Assembly: GCA_945787295.1 (NCBI GenBank)
Contig: CALZHQ010000007.1
Span: 1-64,000 of the forward strand
Length of the DNA: 64,000 nucleotides
Direction: 5' to 3'
From: an uncultured Desulfuromonadales bacterium
Lineage (GTDB): Bacteria > Desulfobacterota > Desulfuromonadia > Desulfuromonadales > Geopsychrobacteraceae
Below are positions 8,546-17,522 of this stretch, piece by piece. A model generated the notes under the pieces. The model did not search any database. It was not told where the DNA came from and saw nothing but the letters and a program-made list of their open reading frames with translations. The position numbers and the translations under genes were made by a program. The number at the start of each line of letters is the position of its first letter. The stretch's first letter is position 1.

Positions 8546-11497
8546 ATGAACAATCAGAAGTTTACCCCGGGACAGATGTTGCACGGTTTTGTTGTCGAGC
8601 GGATCGATGCTCTGCCGAGTATCAACGCCACCATGATTCGTCTGCAACATCAGGCCACCGGTGCCCGGTTCATGCATCTGGAACGGGATGATGACAACCA
8701 CCTGTTTGCGGTCGGCTTCCGCACACCTCCTGATGATTCGACCGGGGTGGCGCATATCCTTGAGCATACGGCTTTGTGCGGTTCGCAGCGCTTTCCGGTG
8801 CGCGATCCGTTCTTTTCGATGCTCAAGCGCAGTCTCAACAGCTTTATGAACGCGATGACGGCCAGCGACTGGACTCTCTATCCCTTCTCCAGCATGAACC
8901 GCAAGGATTTCCAGAACCTGCTCGAAATCTATCTCGATGCTGCCTTTTTCCCGCAGCTGACCGAGCGCGACTTCAGCCAGGAAGGGCATCGTCTGGAATT
9001 TGCTGAAGCGGACAACCCGCAGTCACCGCTCGAATACAAGGGGGTGGTCTACAACGAGATGAAGGGCGCGATGTCCGATCCTTCCTCGTTGCTGTCGCGA
9101 CGGCTGGGGCGCCACCTCTATCCGACCACCACCTACCGGCACAATTCCGGCGGTGAACCGTCCGATATTCCGCAATTAACCTGGCAACAGCTGCGCGATT
9201 TTCACGCCCGCTATTATCATCCGAGCAATTCCTGGTTCTTCAGTTCCGGTAACCTCGACCTGCCGGCTTTGCTGTCGACCGTTGAGGATCGGGTCCTGAA
9301 GCAATTTGACCGCTTGGAACTCGATAGCGAGGTCCCGGCTGAAGTGCCGCTGAAAGCGGCAAAACAGGTCACCGAGCTCTATCCCCTGGATGAAGGGGAG
9401 CCGCTGGAAAAGCGGTCGATGGTACAGGTTGCCTGGTTGACCAACGATATCAACGACAGTTTCGAACGCCTGGCGATGTCGCTGTTGTCGACCCTGTTGC
9501 TCGGTAACCCGGCGGCGCCGCTGTATAAAGCGTTGCTCGATTCCGGGCTGGGAGCCAACCTGGCACCTGGTGTCGGCTACCACGATGACAATCGCAGTAC
9601 TTACTTTGCCGCCGGGTTGCAGGGGACTGACCCGCAGCAGCAGGAGACGATTGAAAAACTGGTGCTGGAAACTCTCCAGCAGGTGGCGGACGAAGGCTTT
9701 TCTCGCGAGCGGATCGACGGCGCCATCCACCGGCTGGAATTTTCCAACCGCGAAGTCACCGGTGACAGCTACCCCTATTCCCTGCTCTTGCTGATGCGGC
9801 TGATGGGCCCCTGGATTCATGGTGGCGACCCGTTGGCTGCGCTCAATTTTGAAGAAAATCTCAATAAGCTGAAACAGGAGCTGGATCGAGGTCCGTTTTT
9901 CGAAAACCTGATCCGCCGGTGGCTGCTGAGTAACCCCCACCGGGTCTGCCTGCTGCTCAAGCCGGACACGGCTTTGGGACCGCAACAGGATGCTGCAGTC
10001 CGGTCCGAATTGGACCGGATCGCACAGCAGCTGAGTGACAGCAATAAACAACAGCTGGTCGAGCAAGCCCTGGCCCTGAAAAATGCTCAGGAAGAGCCGG
10101 AAGATCTCTCCTGCCTGCCGACCTTGGAGTTGAGCGATATCCCCGCAGAAGAACCGGCGGTCTCATTCGATAAACAGCAACTGGACGCGGTCAACAGCTA
10201 CTGGTTCAACCAGCCGACCAACGGGATCGGGACTGTGGCGCTGAATTTCGGCCTGGCCGGTTTGTCTGCTGAGCAACTGGACTACCTGCCGATTTTCAGC
10301 AGCTTGCTGAGCCAGATCGGTGCCGGCAAGCGGGATTATCTGCAGATGGCCGAGCAGATGGAAGCGGTCACCGGGGGGATTTCGGCGCGCACCTCGCTGC
10401 TCGACGACCCGGCGAGCCTGGATGACTATACCGCCACCTTCGAAGTCAAAGGCAAGGCGTTGGTGCGTAACAGCCAGCCGCTTTTTGAGCTGCTGACCGC
10501 GATCCTGCTCGCTCCCGATTTCAGTGATTTACAGCGAATCCATACAGTTTTAAATCAGTTGAAGGTCTCTTTAGAAAACTCGGTCCCGCAGTCGGGGCAT
10601 ACTTACGCTGCGCGGACGGCCGCCGCCTGCTTGACGCCGATAGCCAGGCTGCGGGAAAAATGGTCGGGATTGACCCAGGTGGCGCTGATCCGCAAATTTG
10701 CCGGCCAACAGCCGGAGGAGCTGCAGCCGCTGGCCGATTCTCTGGCGCAGATCTCCCGGCAACTCTTCTGTACCGCGCAACTGCAGACCGCGGTCACGGT
10801 AGAAGGGAGCAATTTTGCGCCGTTCCGGGAGTCTTTGGGCGAACTTTTCCGGGCCCTGCCGAAAACAGTTGAAACTGCCGAGCGAGAAGATCCGCAGTTC
10901 TCTCCGGTGCCGAAGCGTCAAGGCTTAGTCTGGTCGGTGCCGGTCAATTATGTCACCCGTGCCTTTCGTGCGGTTGCCTACCACCATCCGGACAGTGCCG
11001 CTCTGACGGTCCTCTCGAAAGTGTTGCGGGCCGAATTTCTGCACCGTGAAATCCGTGAAAAGGGTGGCGCTTACGGCGGGCTGGCGAGTTACAATTCCGA
11101 GGCCGGAATCTTCTCGCTACTCTCTTACCGTGACCCACATATCCTGCGGACTCTGCAGGTCTATGATCAGGCCATCGAGTGGGCCGCCAGCGGTGAAATA
11201 AGTGCTGAAGCGATCAAGGAGGCAGTGCTGGCCGTCTTCAGTGACCTAGATAAGCCGCTTTCTCCGGCCGGGGTCGGTGCGCAGGAATTTGCCAACCTGC
11301 GGCAGGGCTTGACCTTGGAGATGCGTAACCGGATGCGCCAACAGCTGTTGGCTGTTGATGCCGCAGCATTACAGAAGGTTGCCCAGAAATATCTGCAACA
11401 GGGGCAGAGTGCGGTGTCGGTGCTGGCTGGTGAAACTGCTCTGGAACAGGCCAACGCTCAGTTGGCGGATAACCCGCTGGAACTGCAGAAAATCTGA
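8546..11497 (+). CDS. M16C family zinc metallopeptidase (PreP/Cym1-like)
   Basis: A 983-residue peptidase of the insulinase superfamily, M16C (presequence protease) branch. The inverted zinc motif HxxEH is HILEH (H70, E73, H74), and the distal zinc glutamate lies in VVYNEMKG (E171). It is built as two M16 halves joined by a long helical hairpin, as expected from its length. Members degrade unfolded peptides inside a closed chamber. No signal peptide is visible, so it is probably cytoplasmic. The ATG at 8546 is preceded by AGGATGAC. It is transcribed alone after a 192-nt gap, and a strong hairpin follows the stop. Confidence 0.9.
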   Translation: MNNQKFTPGQMLHGFVVERIDALPSINATMIRLQHQATGARFMHLERDDDNHLFAVGFRTPPDDSTGVAHILEHTALCGSQRFPVRDPFFSMLKRSLNSFMNAMTASDWTLYPFSSMNRKDFQNLLEIYLDAAFFPQLTERDFSQEGHRLEFAEADNPQSPLEYKGVVYNEMKGAMSDPSSLLSRRLGRHLYPTTTYRHNSGGEPSDIPQLTWQQLRDFHARYYHPSNSWFFSSGNLDLPALLSTVEDRVLKQFDRLELDSEVPAEVPLKAAKQVTELYPLDEGEPLEKRSMVQVAWLTNDINDSFERLAMSLLSTLLLGNPAAPLYKALLDSGLGANLAPGVGYHDDNRSTYFAAGLQGTDPQQQETIEKLVLETLQQVADEGFSRERIDGAIHRLEFSNREVTGDSYPYSLLLLMRLMGPWIHGGDPLAALNFEENLNKLKQELDRGPFFENLIRRWLLSNPHRVCLLLKPDTALGPQQDAAVRSELDRIAQQLSDSNKQQLVEQALALKNAQEEPEDLSCLPTLELSDIPAEEPAVSFDKQQLDAVNSYWFNQPTNGIGTVALNFGLAGLSAEQLDYLPIFSSLLSQIGAGKRDYLQMAEQMEAVTGGISARTSLLDDPASLDDYTATFEVKGKALVRNSQPLFELLTAILLAPDFSDLQRIHTVLNQLKVSLENSVPQSGHTYAARTAAACLTPIARLREKWSGLTQVALIRKFAGQQPEELQPLADSLAQISRQLFCTAQLQTAVTVEGSNFAPFRESLGELFRALPKTVETAEREDPQFSPVPKRQGLVWSVPVNYVTRAFRAVAYHHPDSAALTVLSKVLRAEFLHREIREKGGAYGGLASYNSEAGIFSLLSYRDPHILRTLQVYDQAIEWAASGEISAEAIKEAVLAVFSDLDKPLSPAGVGAQEFANLRQGLTLEMRNRMRQQLLAVDAAALQKVAQKYLQQGQSAVSVLAGETALEQANAQLADNPLELQKI

Positions 11498-11507
11498 TTT
11501 CATGCTG

Positions 11508-11541
11508 GAAGTTGGGGCGGCTTTTGGGTCGCCCCAACTTC
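11508..11541 (+). terminator. Strong hairpin after the M16 peptidase gene
   Basis: A perfect 12-bp stem (GAAGTTGGGGCG at 11508-11519 paired with CGCCCCAACTTC at 11530-11541) with a 10-nt loop lies 11 nt after the peptidase stop. The tail is ATTTAACTG, a poor U-tract, so termination efficiency is uncertain. It could instead insulate or stabilise the transcript ahead of rlmKL. Confidence 0.5.
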
Positions 11542-11561
11542 ATTTAACTGAAAGAACCTAG

Positions 11562-13727
11562 ATGTCAAAGCAACAATTTTTTGCCACCGCCGCGCTCGGG
11601 CTGGAACCTTTACTGGCGGCTGAACTTATTGAGTTGGGAGCTGCCGAGGTTAAAGAGGAGCGGGCCGGGGTGCGTTTTTCCGGTGATATGCGCACCGCTT
11701 ACCAGCTCTGCCTCTGGTCACGGCTGGCCAGCCGGGTGCTGCTGCCGCTGGCCAGTTTCGCGGCTCCTGACCCGGACATTCTCTACGCCGAGGTGCAGAA
11801 ACTCGAGTGGGCCGAGCAGTTGGCGTTGACCAATACCTTCGCCGTCGATTGCACCATCATCCGGTCACAGATCAACCATACCCTTTACGCAGCGCTGCGG
11901 GTTAAAGATGCCATCGTCGACCAGTTCCGTGCCCGTAGCGGAGAACGTCCGTCGGTTTCGGTCGAGCAACCCGACCTGCGGATCAACCTGCACCTGTTCA
12001 AAGATCAGGCGACCGTCAGTATCGATCTGTCCGGGGACAGTCTGCACCGGCGCGGTTATCGGATCGACGGGGTGCATGCGCCGCTGAAAGAAAACCTGGC
12101 GGCGGCGATTCTGATCCGTGGCGGCTGGCCTGCAATCGCCGAGCAGGGCGGGGCCCTGGCCGACCCGATGTGTGGCTCGGGGACCTTGCCGCTGGAGGCC
12201 GCGCTGATCGCCACTGATTCGGCCCCCGGGCTGTTGCGCGATTATTTCGGTTTTCTCGGCTGGCAGCAGTTTGATGAGCCTCTCTGGCAGGAGTTGCGGG
12301 AGGACGCACTGCAACGGCAACATGCCGGTTTACAACGCAAGCTGGGTCCGATCGTCGGCTATGACGGTGACGGTCGGGCGATTAAGGCCGCCTGGCAGCA
12401 TGCGCAGAATGCCGGGCTGGATAAGCTTATCCATTTCGAAAAACGCACCCTGCGCGAGTTTACTGCGCCGACTGGCGTCGAGACCGGGCTGCTGGTCGCC
12501 AATCCGCCCTATGGCGAGCGGCTCGGCGAGGAGAGCCAATTACCGCCGCTCTACAATCAACTCGGTGAAATAATGTCGCGTCAATGCCAGGGCTGGAAGG
12601 CGGCGGTGATCACGTCCAATCCGCAATTGGGGCGCGCCATCGGGCTGCGGGCCGGCAAGATCAACACCCTTTACAATGGGGCGCTCAAGTGTCAGCTGCT
12701 GCAATTTACCCTGGATGAGAATAACCGCTGGCAGTCGCTGGCCGATGGCGCCGGTCGGGCTGTGAGGAAGCCGCTTTCCCCGGGGGCTGAGATGTTTGCC
12801 AACCGGCTGCGCAAGAACCTGAAGAAGTATAAAAAGTGGGCCAAGCGGGAAGGGCTCGATTGCTACCGGCTTTATGATGCCGATCTGCCGGAGTACGCGG
12901 TGGCGGTCGATATCTATGCTGACGAAGTACATCTGCAGGAATACCGGGCGCCGAATGAGATTGATCCGAAAAAGGCGGCGCAGCGGTTGCAGGAGGTGCA
13001 GGATGCCTTGCCGCAGGTTCTTGATATCGACCCCGCCAATATTCATTTAAAAATCCGGCAGCAGCAAAAAGGTAGCAACCAGTACCAAAAACAGGCCCGG
13101 CGCGGCATCCTCAAAGAGGTGCGGGAAGGGAATTGCAAATTCCTGGTCAACCTGACCGATTATCTCGATACCGGCCTGTTTCTGGATCATCGTCCGACCC
13201 GCCAGCTGATTCAGGAGTTGGCCAGCGGCACGCGGTTTCTCAATCTGTTTGCCTATACCGGAGCGGCGACCGTGCATGCCCTGGTCGGCGGGGCGATGGA
13301 CACCACCACCGTGGATATGTCGCACACCTACCTGGAATGGGCGCAGCAGAATATCGCTTTGAACGGTTTTGATCCGGAAGAGGAAGCATTGATTCAGGCC
13401 GACTGCCTGGCTTGGCTGGAGGCCGAACAGGATGCAAGCGCCGCTGCCTTCGATCTGATCTTTCTCGATCCGCCGACGTTCTCCAACTCGAAATCGATGG
13501 CGGGCAACTTCGATATTCAGCGCGATCATGTCGACCTGCTGCGCAAAACAGTTAAGCTGTTGGCGCCCGGCGGGACGCTGGTGTTTTCCAATAACCTGCG
13601 CAATTTCAAAATGGATGTTGCGGCATTGCCGGAACTGCAGATCGAAAATCTCGGCAACCGGACCATCCCGCTCGATTTTGAGCGCAACCCGCGGATTCAC
13701 AACTGCTGGATAATCAGGAGGAGCTAA
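11562..13727 (+). CDS. rlmKL: 23S rRNA methyltransferase RlmKL (m2G2445 and m7G2069)
   Basis: Bifunctional 23S rRNA methyltransferase of 721 residues. The N-terminal THUMP domain is followed by the RlmL m2G methylase with SAM motif DPMCGSGTLPLEAAL and catalytic NPPYGER (N314-Y317). The C-terminal RlmK half has a second SAM fold, with LNLFAYTGAATVHAL and the DPPTFSNS motif (D636). Full-length fusions of this kind are known from gammaproteobacteria such as E. coli RlmL (YcbY), and the length matches. The start at ATG 11562 is the family start although the ribosome-binding site is weak. The gene is followed after 2 nt by the HIT-protein gene, with AGGAGG inside the rlmKL end. Confidence 0.93.
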   Translation: MSKQQFFATAALGLEPLLAAELIELGAAEVKEERAGVRFSGDMRTAYQLCLWSRLASRVLLPLASFAAPDPDILYAEVQKLEWAEQLALTNTFAVDCTIIRSQINHTLYAALRVKDAIVDQFRARSGERPSVSVEQPDLRINLHLFKDQATVSIDLSGDSLHRRGYRIDGVHAPLKENLAAAILIRGGWPAIAEQGGALADPMCGSGTLPLEAALIATDSAPGLLRDYFGFLGWQQFDEPLWQELREDALQRQHAGLQRKLGPIVGYDGDGRAIKAAWQHAQNAGLDKLIHFEKRTLREFTAPTGVETGLLVANPPYGERLGEESQLPPLYNQLGEIMSRQCQGWKAAVITSNPQLGRAIGLRAGKINTLYNGALKCQLLQFTLDENNRWQSLADGAGRAVRKPLSPGAEMFANRLRKNLKKYKKWAKREGLDCYRLYDADLPEYAVAVDIYADEVHLQEYRAPNEIDPKKAAQRLQEVQDALPQVLDIDPANIHLKIRQQQKGSNQYQKQARRGILKEVREGNCKFLVNLTDYLDTGLFLDHRPTRQLIQELASGTRFLNLFAYTGAATVHALVGGAMDTTTVDMSHTYLEWAQQNIALNGFDPEEEALIQADCLAWLEAEQDASAAAFDLIFLDPPTFSNSKSMAGNFDIQRDHVDLLRKTVKLLAPGGTLVFSNNLRNFKMDVAALPELQIENLGNRTIPLDFERNPRIHNCWIIRRS

Positions 13728-13729
13728 AG

Positions 13730-14149
13730 ATGTTTGCGCTTGATCCTCGGCTGCAGAATGATTGCATCCTGCTGGGCGATTTTCCCATGTCCAGATTACT
13801 GTTGTTCAACGATGCGACTTACCCCTGGTTTATTCTGGTGCCGCGCCGCAAACAGGTCGAAGAGATCTATCAACTGGACGAGCAGGATCAGCAGGAACTC
13901 TGGCAGGAGTCGGCACTGCTGGGGCGTTGGATGTCAATGACCTTCCAGTTCGATAAGTTGAACATCGGTGCGTTGGGCAATGTCGTCCGCCAATTACACC
14001 TGCATCATGTCGGCCGCAGCACCACGGATCCGACCTGGCCGGGGCCGGTCTGGGGCCAGCATCCGCCAAAAACTTATGCGGCAGAGGAAATCGAAAAGAT
14101 CAAACAGCAGGTCCGTCTTGATCTGGCCGGATATCTGGGAGCTGAATGA
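13730..14149 (+). CDS. HIT domain (histidine triad) protein
   Basis: Small nucleotide-binding hydrolase or transferase of the HIT superfamily, 139 residues. The histidine-triad region reads QLHLHHVGR (H90, H92, H93): the third His directly follows the second instead of the usual H-x-H-x-H spacing, a variant I associate with a bacterial subgroup that also carries the TTDPTWPGPVWG motif seen here. The substrate is unknown. A strong AGGAGG lies 7 nt upstream of ATG 13730 and overlaps the end of rlmKL, which suggests co-translation. Confidence 0.88.
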   Translation: MFALDPRLQNDCILLGDFPMSRLLLFNDATYPWFILVPRRKQVEEIYQLDEQDQQELWQESALLGRWMSMTFQFDKLNIGALGNVVRQLHLHHVGRSTTDPTWPGPVWGQHPPKTYAAEEIEKIKQQVRLDLAGYLGAE

Positions 14150-14365
14150 TAGAAAAATCTCTGTTGCTGTGGAGAAAAGATTCCTCTTTGGGGTCCGCTG
14201 ATAGATAGAGTTTTCAATGATCGATATGCTGGCCTCATTTCTCAATGATACTCGCTATTCTTTGGTCGCCACCCGGCCAGGCCTGCAGGAAACCAAGTTA
14301 CTGTACAGGTTAAGGGCCTTTGCCGATCCAATCTATTGACATCCAGTATCATCGCAAAATCTTTC

Positions 14366-14394
14366 TTGATAAAGATACTTTGGCGTGCAATAAT
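14366..14394 (+). promoter_or_regulatory. Predicted sigma-70 promoter of the diguanylate cyclase gene
   Basis: TTGATA at 14366-14371 and AATAAT at 14389-14394 are separated by 17 nt; each hexamer matches 5 of 6 consensus bases. The expected start site lies near 14401, about 30 nt before ATG 14431. Confidence 0.55.
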
Positions 14395-14430
14395 GTGCGA
14401 CGTTTAATTTAATGGTTGAAGAGGTTACTC

Positions 14431-15657
14431 ATGACTGACAAGGGTATATTGTCAATGTCGCATATGGAACGTGATCCGAACAGTCTACTGCGGCTGGTGC
14501 TCATCGTCGGGCTTGTTTCCATGCTGTTGATTCTCAGCCTGACCGGTTACGGTATCTACCGTGATGCCGCCAAAGAGATTATCCTTGATGCTGAAGATAA
14601 CGCGGTGCGTATCGCAACCGTCATGGTCGAAGAGCACGAGGATTTTCTGTTTAGTGCCGGGCAGGAGAATATCGCTTTCAGCCAGTCTGAAATAGATCTC
14701 TTCAGCCAGCATGCACGTAAGTTTCTTCATCCCTTCGAGATCGTTAAAATCAAGATTTTTGATCTTGACCGGGTCATAATATTCAGCACCGATGCCAAGA
14801 TTATCGGTAAAAAAGTTGAAAATAACCCGCGCCTGGAAAGAGCCCTGCGCGGTGAAGTTGATTCCCACAAGGAAACCAAGGGGGAAATGATCGACCTGGT
14901 TGAGGAGCAGCGGTTTGATGTCGATGTGGTCGAAACCTACCTCCCGGTGTTAAATGCCAGCGGGCAGATCGCCGGCAGCTTCGAGCTCTACCTCGACGTC
15001 ACCCGCTTCCGTGACGCTATCACTAAACGGGTGACCTCCTCGGTTGTCATCCTCGGCACAATTCTGCTGCTGGTATTTTCATTTGCTTACATCATTGTTC
15101 ACCTGGGCGCTAAGCAGTTGAAAAAACTTCTTCAGCGTTTGCAGAAATTGGCGGTGACCGATCCGTTGACTGGGGCATTTAACCGCGGTGCGGTCCTGAC
15201 ACGGGCTGAGGAAGAACTCTCGCGGATGGAGCGACGTAAAGCACTCGCGCCTGGGATCAGCCTTGGTGTAATTATGATTGACTTGGACCGTTTCAAGAAG
15301 GTCAATGACACCTACGGGCACCAGACTGGCGATGAAGTTTTACGGGAAATGACGAGGCGCGTGGAATCCTGCCTGCGTGAGTATGATGTTTTTGGCCGCT
15401 ACGGGGGGGAAGAATTTCTGGTGGTCGTTCCCGATGGTGATTTCGAAAGCGCAATGGTGGTGGCAGAGCGGATCCGTTTTGAATTAACCAAGGCACCCTT
15501 CCTCTGTGGTGAGCATAAACTGCCGATCACCGCCAGTTTCGGTGTGACCTGTTGCGCTAATCCCGACGAAGGGATCAACGCCGCTCTGCAGCGTGCAGAT
15601 GAAGCTTTGTATGAGGCGAAAGACCAAGGCCGCAACCGGGTGGTTGGTAAAACGTAG
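14431..15657 (+). CDS. Membrane-bound diguanylate cyclase (GGDEF)
   Basis: Makes c-di-GMP from two GTP at the inner membrane. The 408-residue protein has TM1 (LRLVLIVGLVSMLLILSLTG), a periplasmic sensor region of about 150 residues, TM2 (VVILGTILLLVFSFAYIIV), and a GGDEF domain. The active site is RYGGEEF, with a product-inhibition I-site RxxD (REYD) five residues upstream, so it should be catalytically competent and feedback-inhibited. ATG 14431 is preferred over the upstream TTG 14416 because AGAGG lies 6 nt before it. It is monocistronic, with its own promoter and a shared bidirectional terminator downstream. The periplasmic ligand is unknown. Confidence 0.9.
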   Translation: MTDKGILSMSHMERDPNSLLRLVLIVGLVSMLLILSLTGYGIYRDAAKEIILDAEDNAVRIATVMVEEHEDFLFSAGQENIAFSQSEIDLFSQHARKFLHPFEIVKIKIFDLDRVIIFSTDAKIIGKKVENNPRLERALRGEVDSHKETKGEMIDLVEEQRFDVDVVETYLPVLNASGQIAGSFELYLDVTRFRDAITKRVTSSVVILGTILLLVFSFAYIIVHLGAKQLKKLLQRLQKLAVTDPLTGAFNRGAVLTRAEEELSRMERRKALAPGISLGVIMIDLDRFKKVNDTYGHQTGDEVLREMTRRVESCLREYDVFGRYGGEEFLVVVPDGDFESAMVVAERIRFELTKAPFLCGEHKLPITASFGVTCCANPDEGINAALQRADEALYEAKDQGRNRVVGKT

Positions 15658-15678
15658 ACTTGGATTTGCCGCAAGACA

Positions 15679-15725
15679 GAATAACAAAGCCCCGATCAGT
15701 CAAACCGATCGGGGCTTTGTTATTC
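15679..15725. terminator. Bidirectional intrinsic terminator between the diguanylate cyclase and ettA
   Basis: A perfect 19-bp inverted repeat (left arm 15679-15697, right arm 15707-15725) with a 9-nt loop. The core is AAAGCCCCGATC/GATCGGGGCTTT, flanked by A-rich and T-rich arms on the two sides, so it can end transcription from both convergent genes. Confidence 0.85.
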
Positions 15726-15736
15726 CACCCATGGCG

Positions 15737-17413
15737 TTATTGCCGGGTCAGATCGCGGTACTTGATCCGGTGTGGCTGGTCAGCGTCCTTGCCGAGCCGC
15801 TTTTTGCGATCATCTTCGTATTCGGAGTAATTCCCCTCGAACCAGACCTGCTGTGAATCGTCTTCGAAGGCGAGAATGTGGGTGGCGATCCGGTCGAGAA
15901 ACCAGCGGTCGTGACTGATGACCACTGCGCAGCCGCCGAAATTCTCCAGACCTTCCTCAAGCGCCCGCAGGGTGTTGACATCCAGGTCGTTGGTCGGCTC
16001 ATCGAGCAGCAGCACGTTCGCTTCCTCGCGCAGCATTTTTGCCAAATGGACCCGGTTGCGCTCGCCACCGGAGAGCACCCCGACTTTCTTCTGCTGATCG
16101 GAGCCGGAAAAATTGAAACGGGCGACATAGGCGCGCGAGTTGACCGATTGACCGCCGAGCAGAATCTGATCCTGCCCGCCGGTGACCTCCTCAAAGATCG
16201 TCTTGCTGCCATCCAGTTCGCGCCCCTGATCGACATAGCCGAGCTGCACCGTTTCACCGACCTTGAAGCTGCCCGAATCGACCTTTTCCTGGCCGGTGAT
16301 CATTTTGAACAGGGTTGACTTGCCGGCGCCATTCGGGCCGATAACACCGACGATCCCGCCGGGGGGCAGATGGAAACTGAGGTTTTCCATCAGCAGTCGT
16401 TCGTCGAAGGCCTTGCGGACCTCCTTGGCTTCGACAACGATACCACCCAGACGCGGGCCGGGCGGAATGTAGAGTTCGAGTTTCTGCTCTTTTGCCAAAC
16501 CCTCGTTGCCGAGCAATTTCTCGTAGGAGCTGATCCGGGCCTGGGATTTGGCGTGGCGGCCTTTGGGGGACATGCGGATCCACTCGAGCTCGCGCTGCAG
16601 GGTCTGCTGGCGCTTGCTTTCAGTCTTCTCTTCCTTGCGCAGCCGCTCCTGCTTCTGTTCCAGCCAACTGGAGTAATTGCCTTTCCAGGGGATGCCGTGG
16701 CCACGGTCCAACTCGAGAATCCAGCCGGCAACGTTGTCGAGGAAGTAGCGGTCGTGAGTCACGGCGATGACGGTGCCCTGGTAGCGCTGCAGGTGCTGTT
16801 CCAGCCAGGCGACGGTTTCGGCGTCGAGATGATTGGTCGGCTCATCGAGCAGCAGGATGTCCGGTTTGCGCAGCAGCAGCCGGCAGAGGGCGACGCGCCG
16901 TTTCTCGCCACCGGAGAGCACCTTGATTGGGGTGTCAGGAGCGGGGCAGCGCAACGCTTCTTCAGCCAGCTCCAGCCGTGAGTCAAGATCCCAGGCATCG
17001 GCTGCATCCAGCTTGTCCTGTACCTCTGCTTGCCGGGCGAGCAGCTTGTCCATGTCACAGTCGGGATCGGCGAAGGCGTTGTTGATCTCCTCGAACTCGG
17101 CGAGCAGATCGACAATCTCCTGCACTCCCTCTTTGACCACTTCGCGGACGGTTTTGGTGTCATCCAACTGGGGTTCCTGCTCCAGGTAGCCGACGCTGTA
17201 CCCTTCCGAGAGGACCGCTTCACCGTTAAACTCCTTGTCGACGCCGGCCATGATCCGCAGCAGGGTCGATTTACCGGAACCGTTCAGACCGAGCACCCCG
17301 ATCTTGGCACCGTAATAGTAGGAGAGTGAGATGTCTTTGATGATCGGTTGCTTGTTGTAATGTTTGCTGACCCGCATCATCGAATAGATGATTTTTTTTG
17401 TGTCTTCACTCAT
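15737..17413 (-). CDS. ettA: Energy-dependent translational throttle protein EttA (ABC-F)
   Basis: ABC-F ATPase that binds the ribosomal E site and gates the first elongation step according to ATP/ADP levels. The 558-residue protein is close to E. coli EttA (about 555) and has two nucleotide-binding domains: Walker A GLNGSGKS and GPNGAGKS, signatures LSGGEKRR and LSGGERNR, Walker B LLLDEPTNHLD and LLLDEPTNDLD. The charged linker between them contains the WIRMSPKGRHAKSQARI block typical of EttA. It has no membrane segments. The ATG at 17413 follows AAGGAC. It lies downstream of the HD-GYP gene but has a promoter candidate of its own. Confidence 0.95.
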   Translation of the reverse strand: MSEDTKKIIYSMMRVSKHYNKQPIIKDISLSYYYGAKIGVLGLNGSGKSTLLRIMAGVDKEFNGEAVLSEGYSVGYLEQEPQLDDTKTVREVVKEGVQEIVDLLAEFEEINNAFADPDCDMDKLLARQAEVQDKLDAADAWDLDSRLELAEEALRCPAPDTPIKVLSGGEKRRVALCRLLLRKPDILLLDEPTNHLDAETVAWLEQHLQRYQGTVIAVTHDRYFLDNVAGWILELDRGHGIPWKGNYSSWLEQKQERLRKEEKTESKRQQTLQRELEWIRMSPKGRHAKSQARISSYEKLLGNEGLAKEQKLELYIPPGPRLGGIVVEAKEVRKAFDERLLMENLSFHLPPGGIVGVIGPNGAGKSTLFKMITGQEKVDSGSFKVGETVQLGYVDQGRELDGSKTIFEEVTGGQDQILLGGQSVNSRAYVARFNFSGSDQQKKVGVLSGGERNRVHLAKMLREEANVLLLDEPTNDLDVNTLRALEEGLENFGGCAVVISHDRWFLDRIATHILAFEDDSQQVWFEGNYSEYEDDRKKRLGKDADQPHRIKYRDLTRQ

Positions 17414-17470
17414 CGTTGTTCTGTCCTTTTTATGTCTACTTAAAGTTGTTTTTTTTCGTGGAATTGCGAC

Positions 17471-17499
17471 TGTATAGCATTGTGTGGGGGCGGCTGCAA
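17471..17499 (-). promoter_or_regulatory. Candidate sigma-70 promoter of ettA
   Basis: On the reverse strand, TTGCAG (17499-17494) and TATACA (17476-17471) are separated by 17 nt, about 58 nt upstream of the ettA start. The hexamers match 3 of 6 and 4 of 6, so this is only a candidate. Confidence 0.35.
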
Positions 17500-17522
17500 G
17501 ATCTGTCTGCCCGAACAGAAGG

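Noticed and set aside
9176..10066. 296-codon open frame on the reverse strand inside the M16 peptidase gene
   Set aside because: It mirrors the codon structure of a strongly conserved forward gene, has no family character and no ribosome-binding site.
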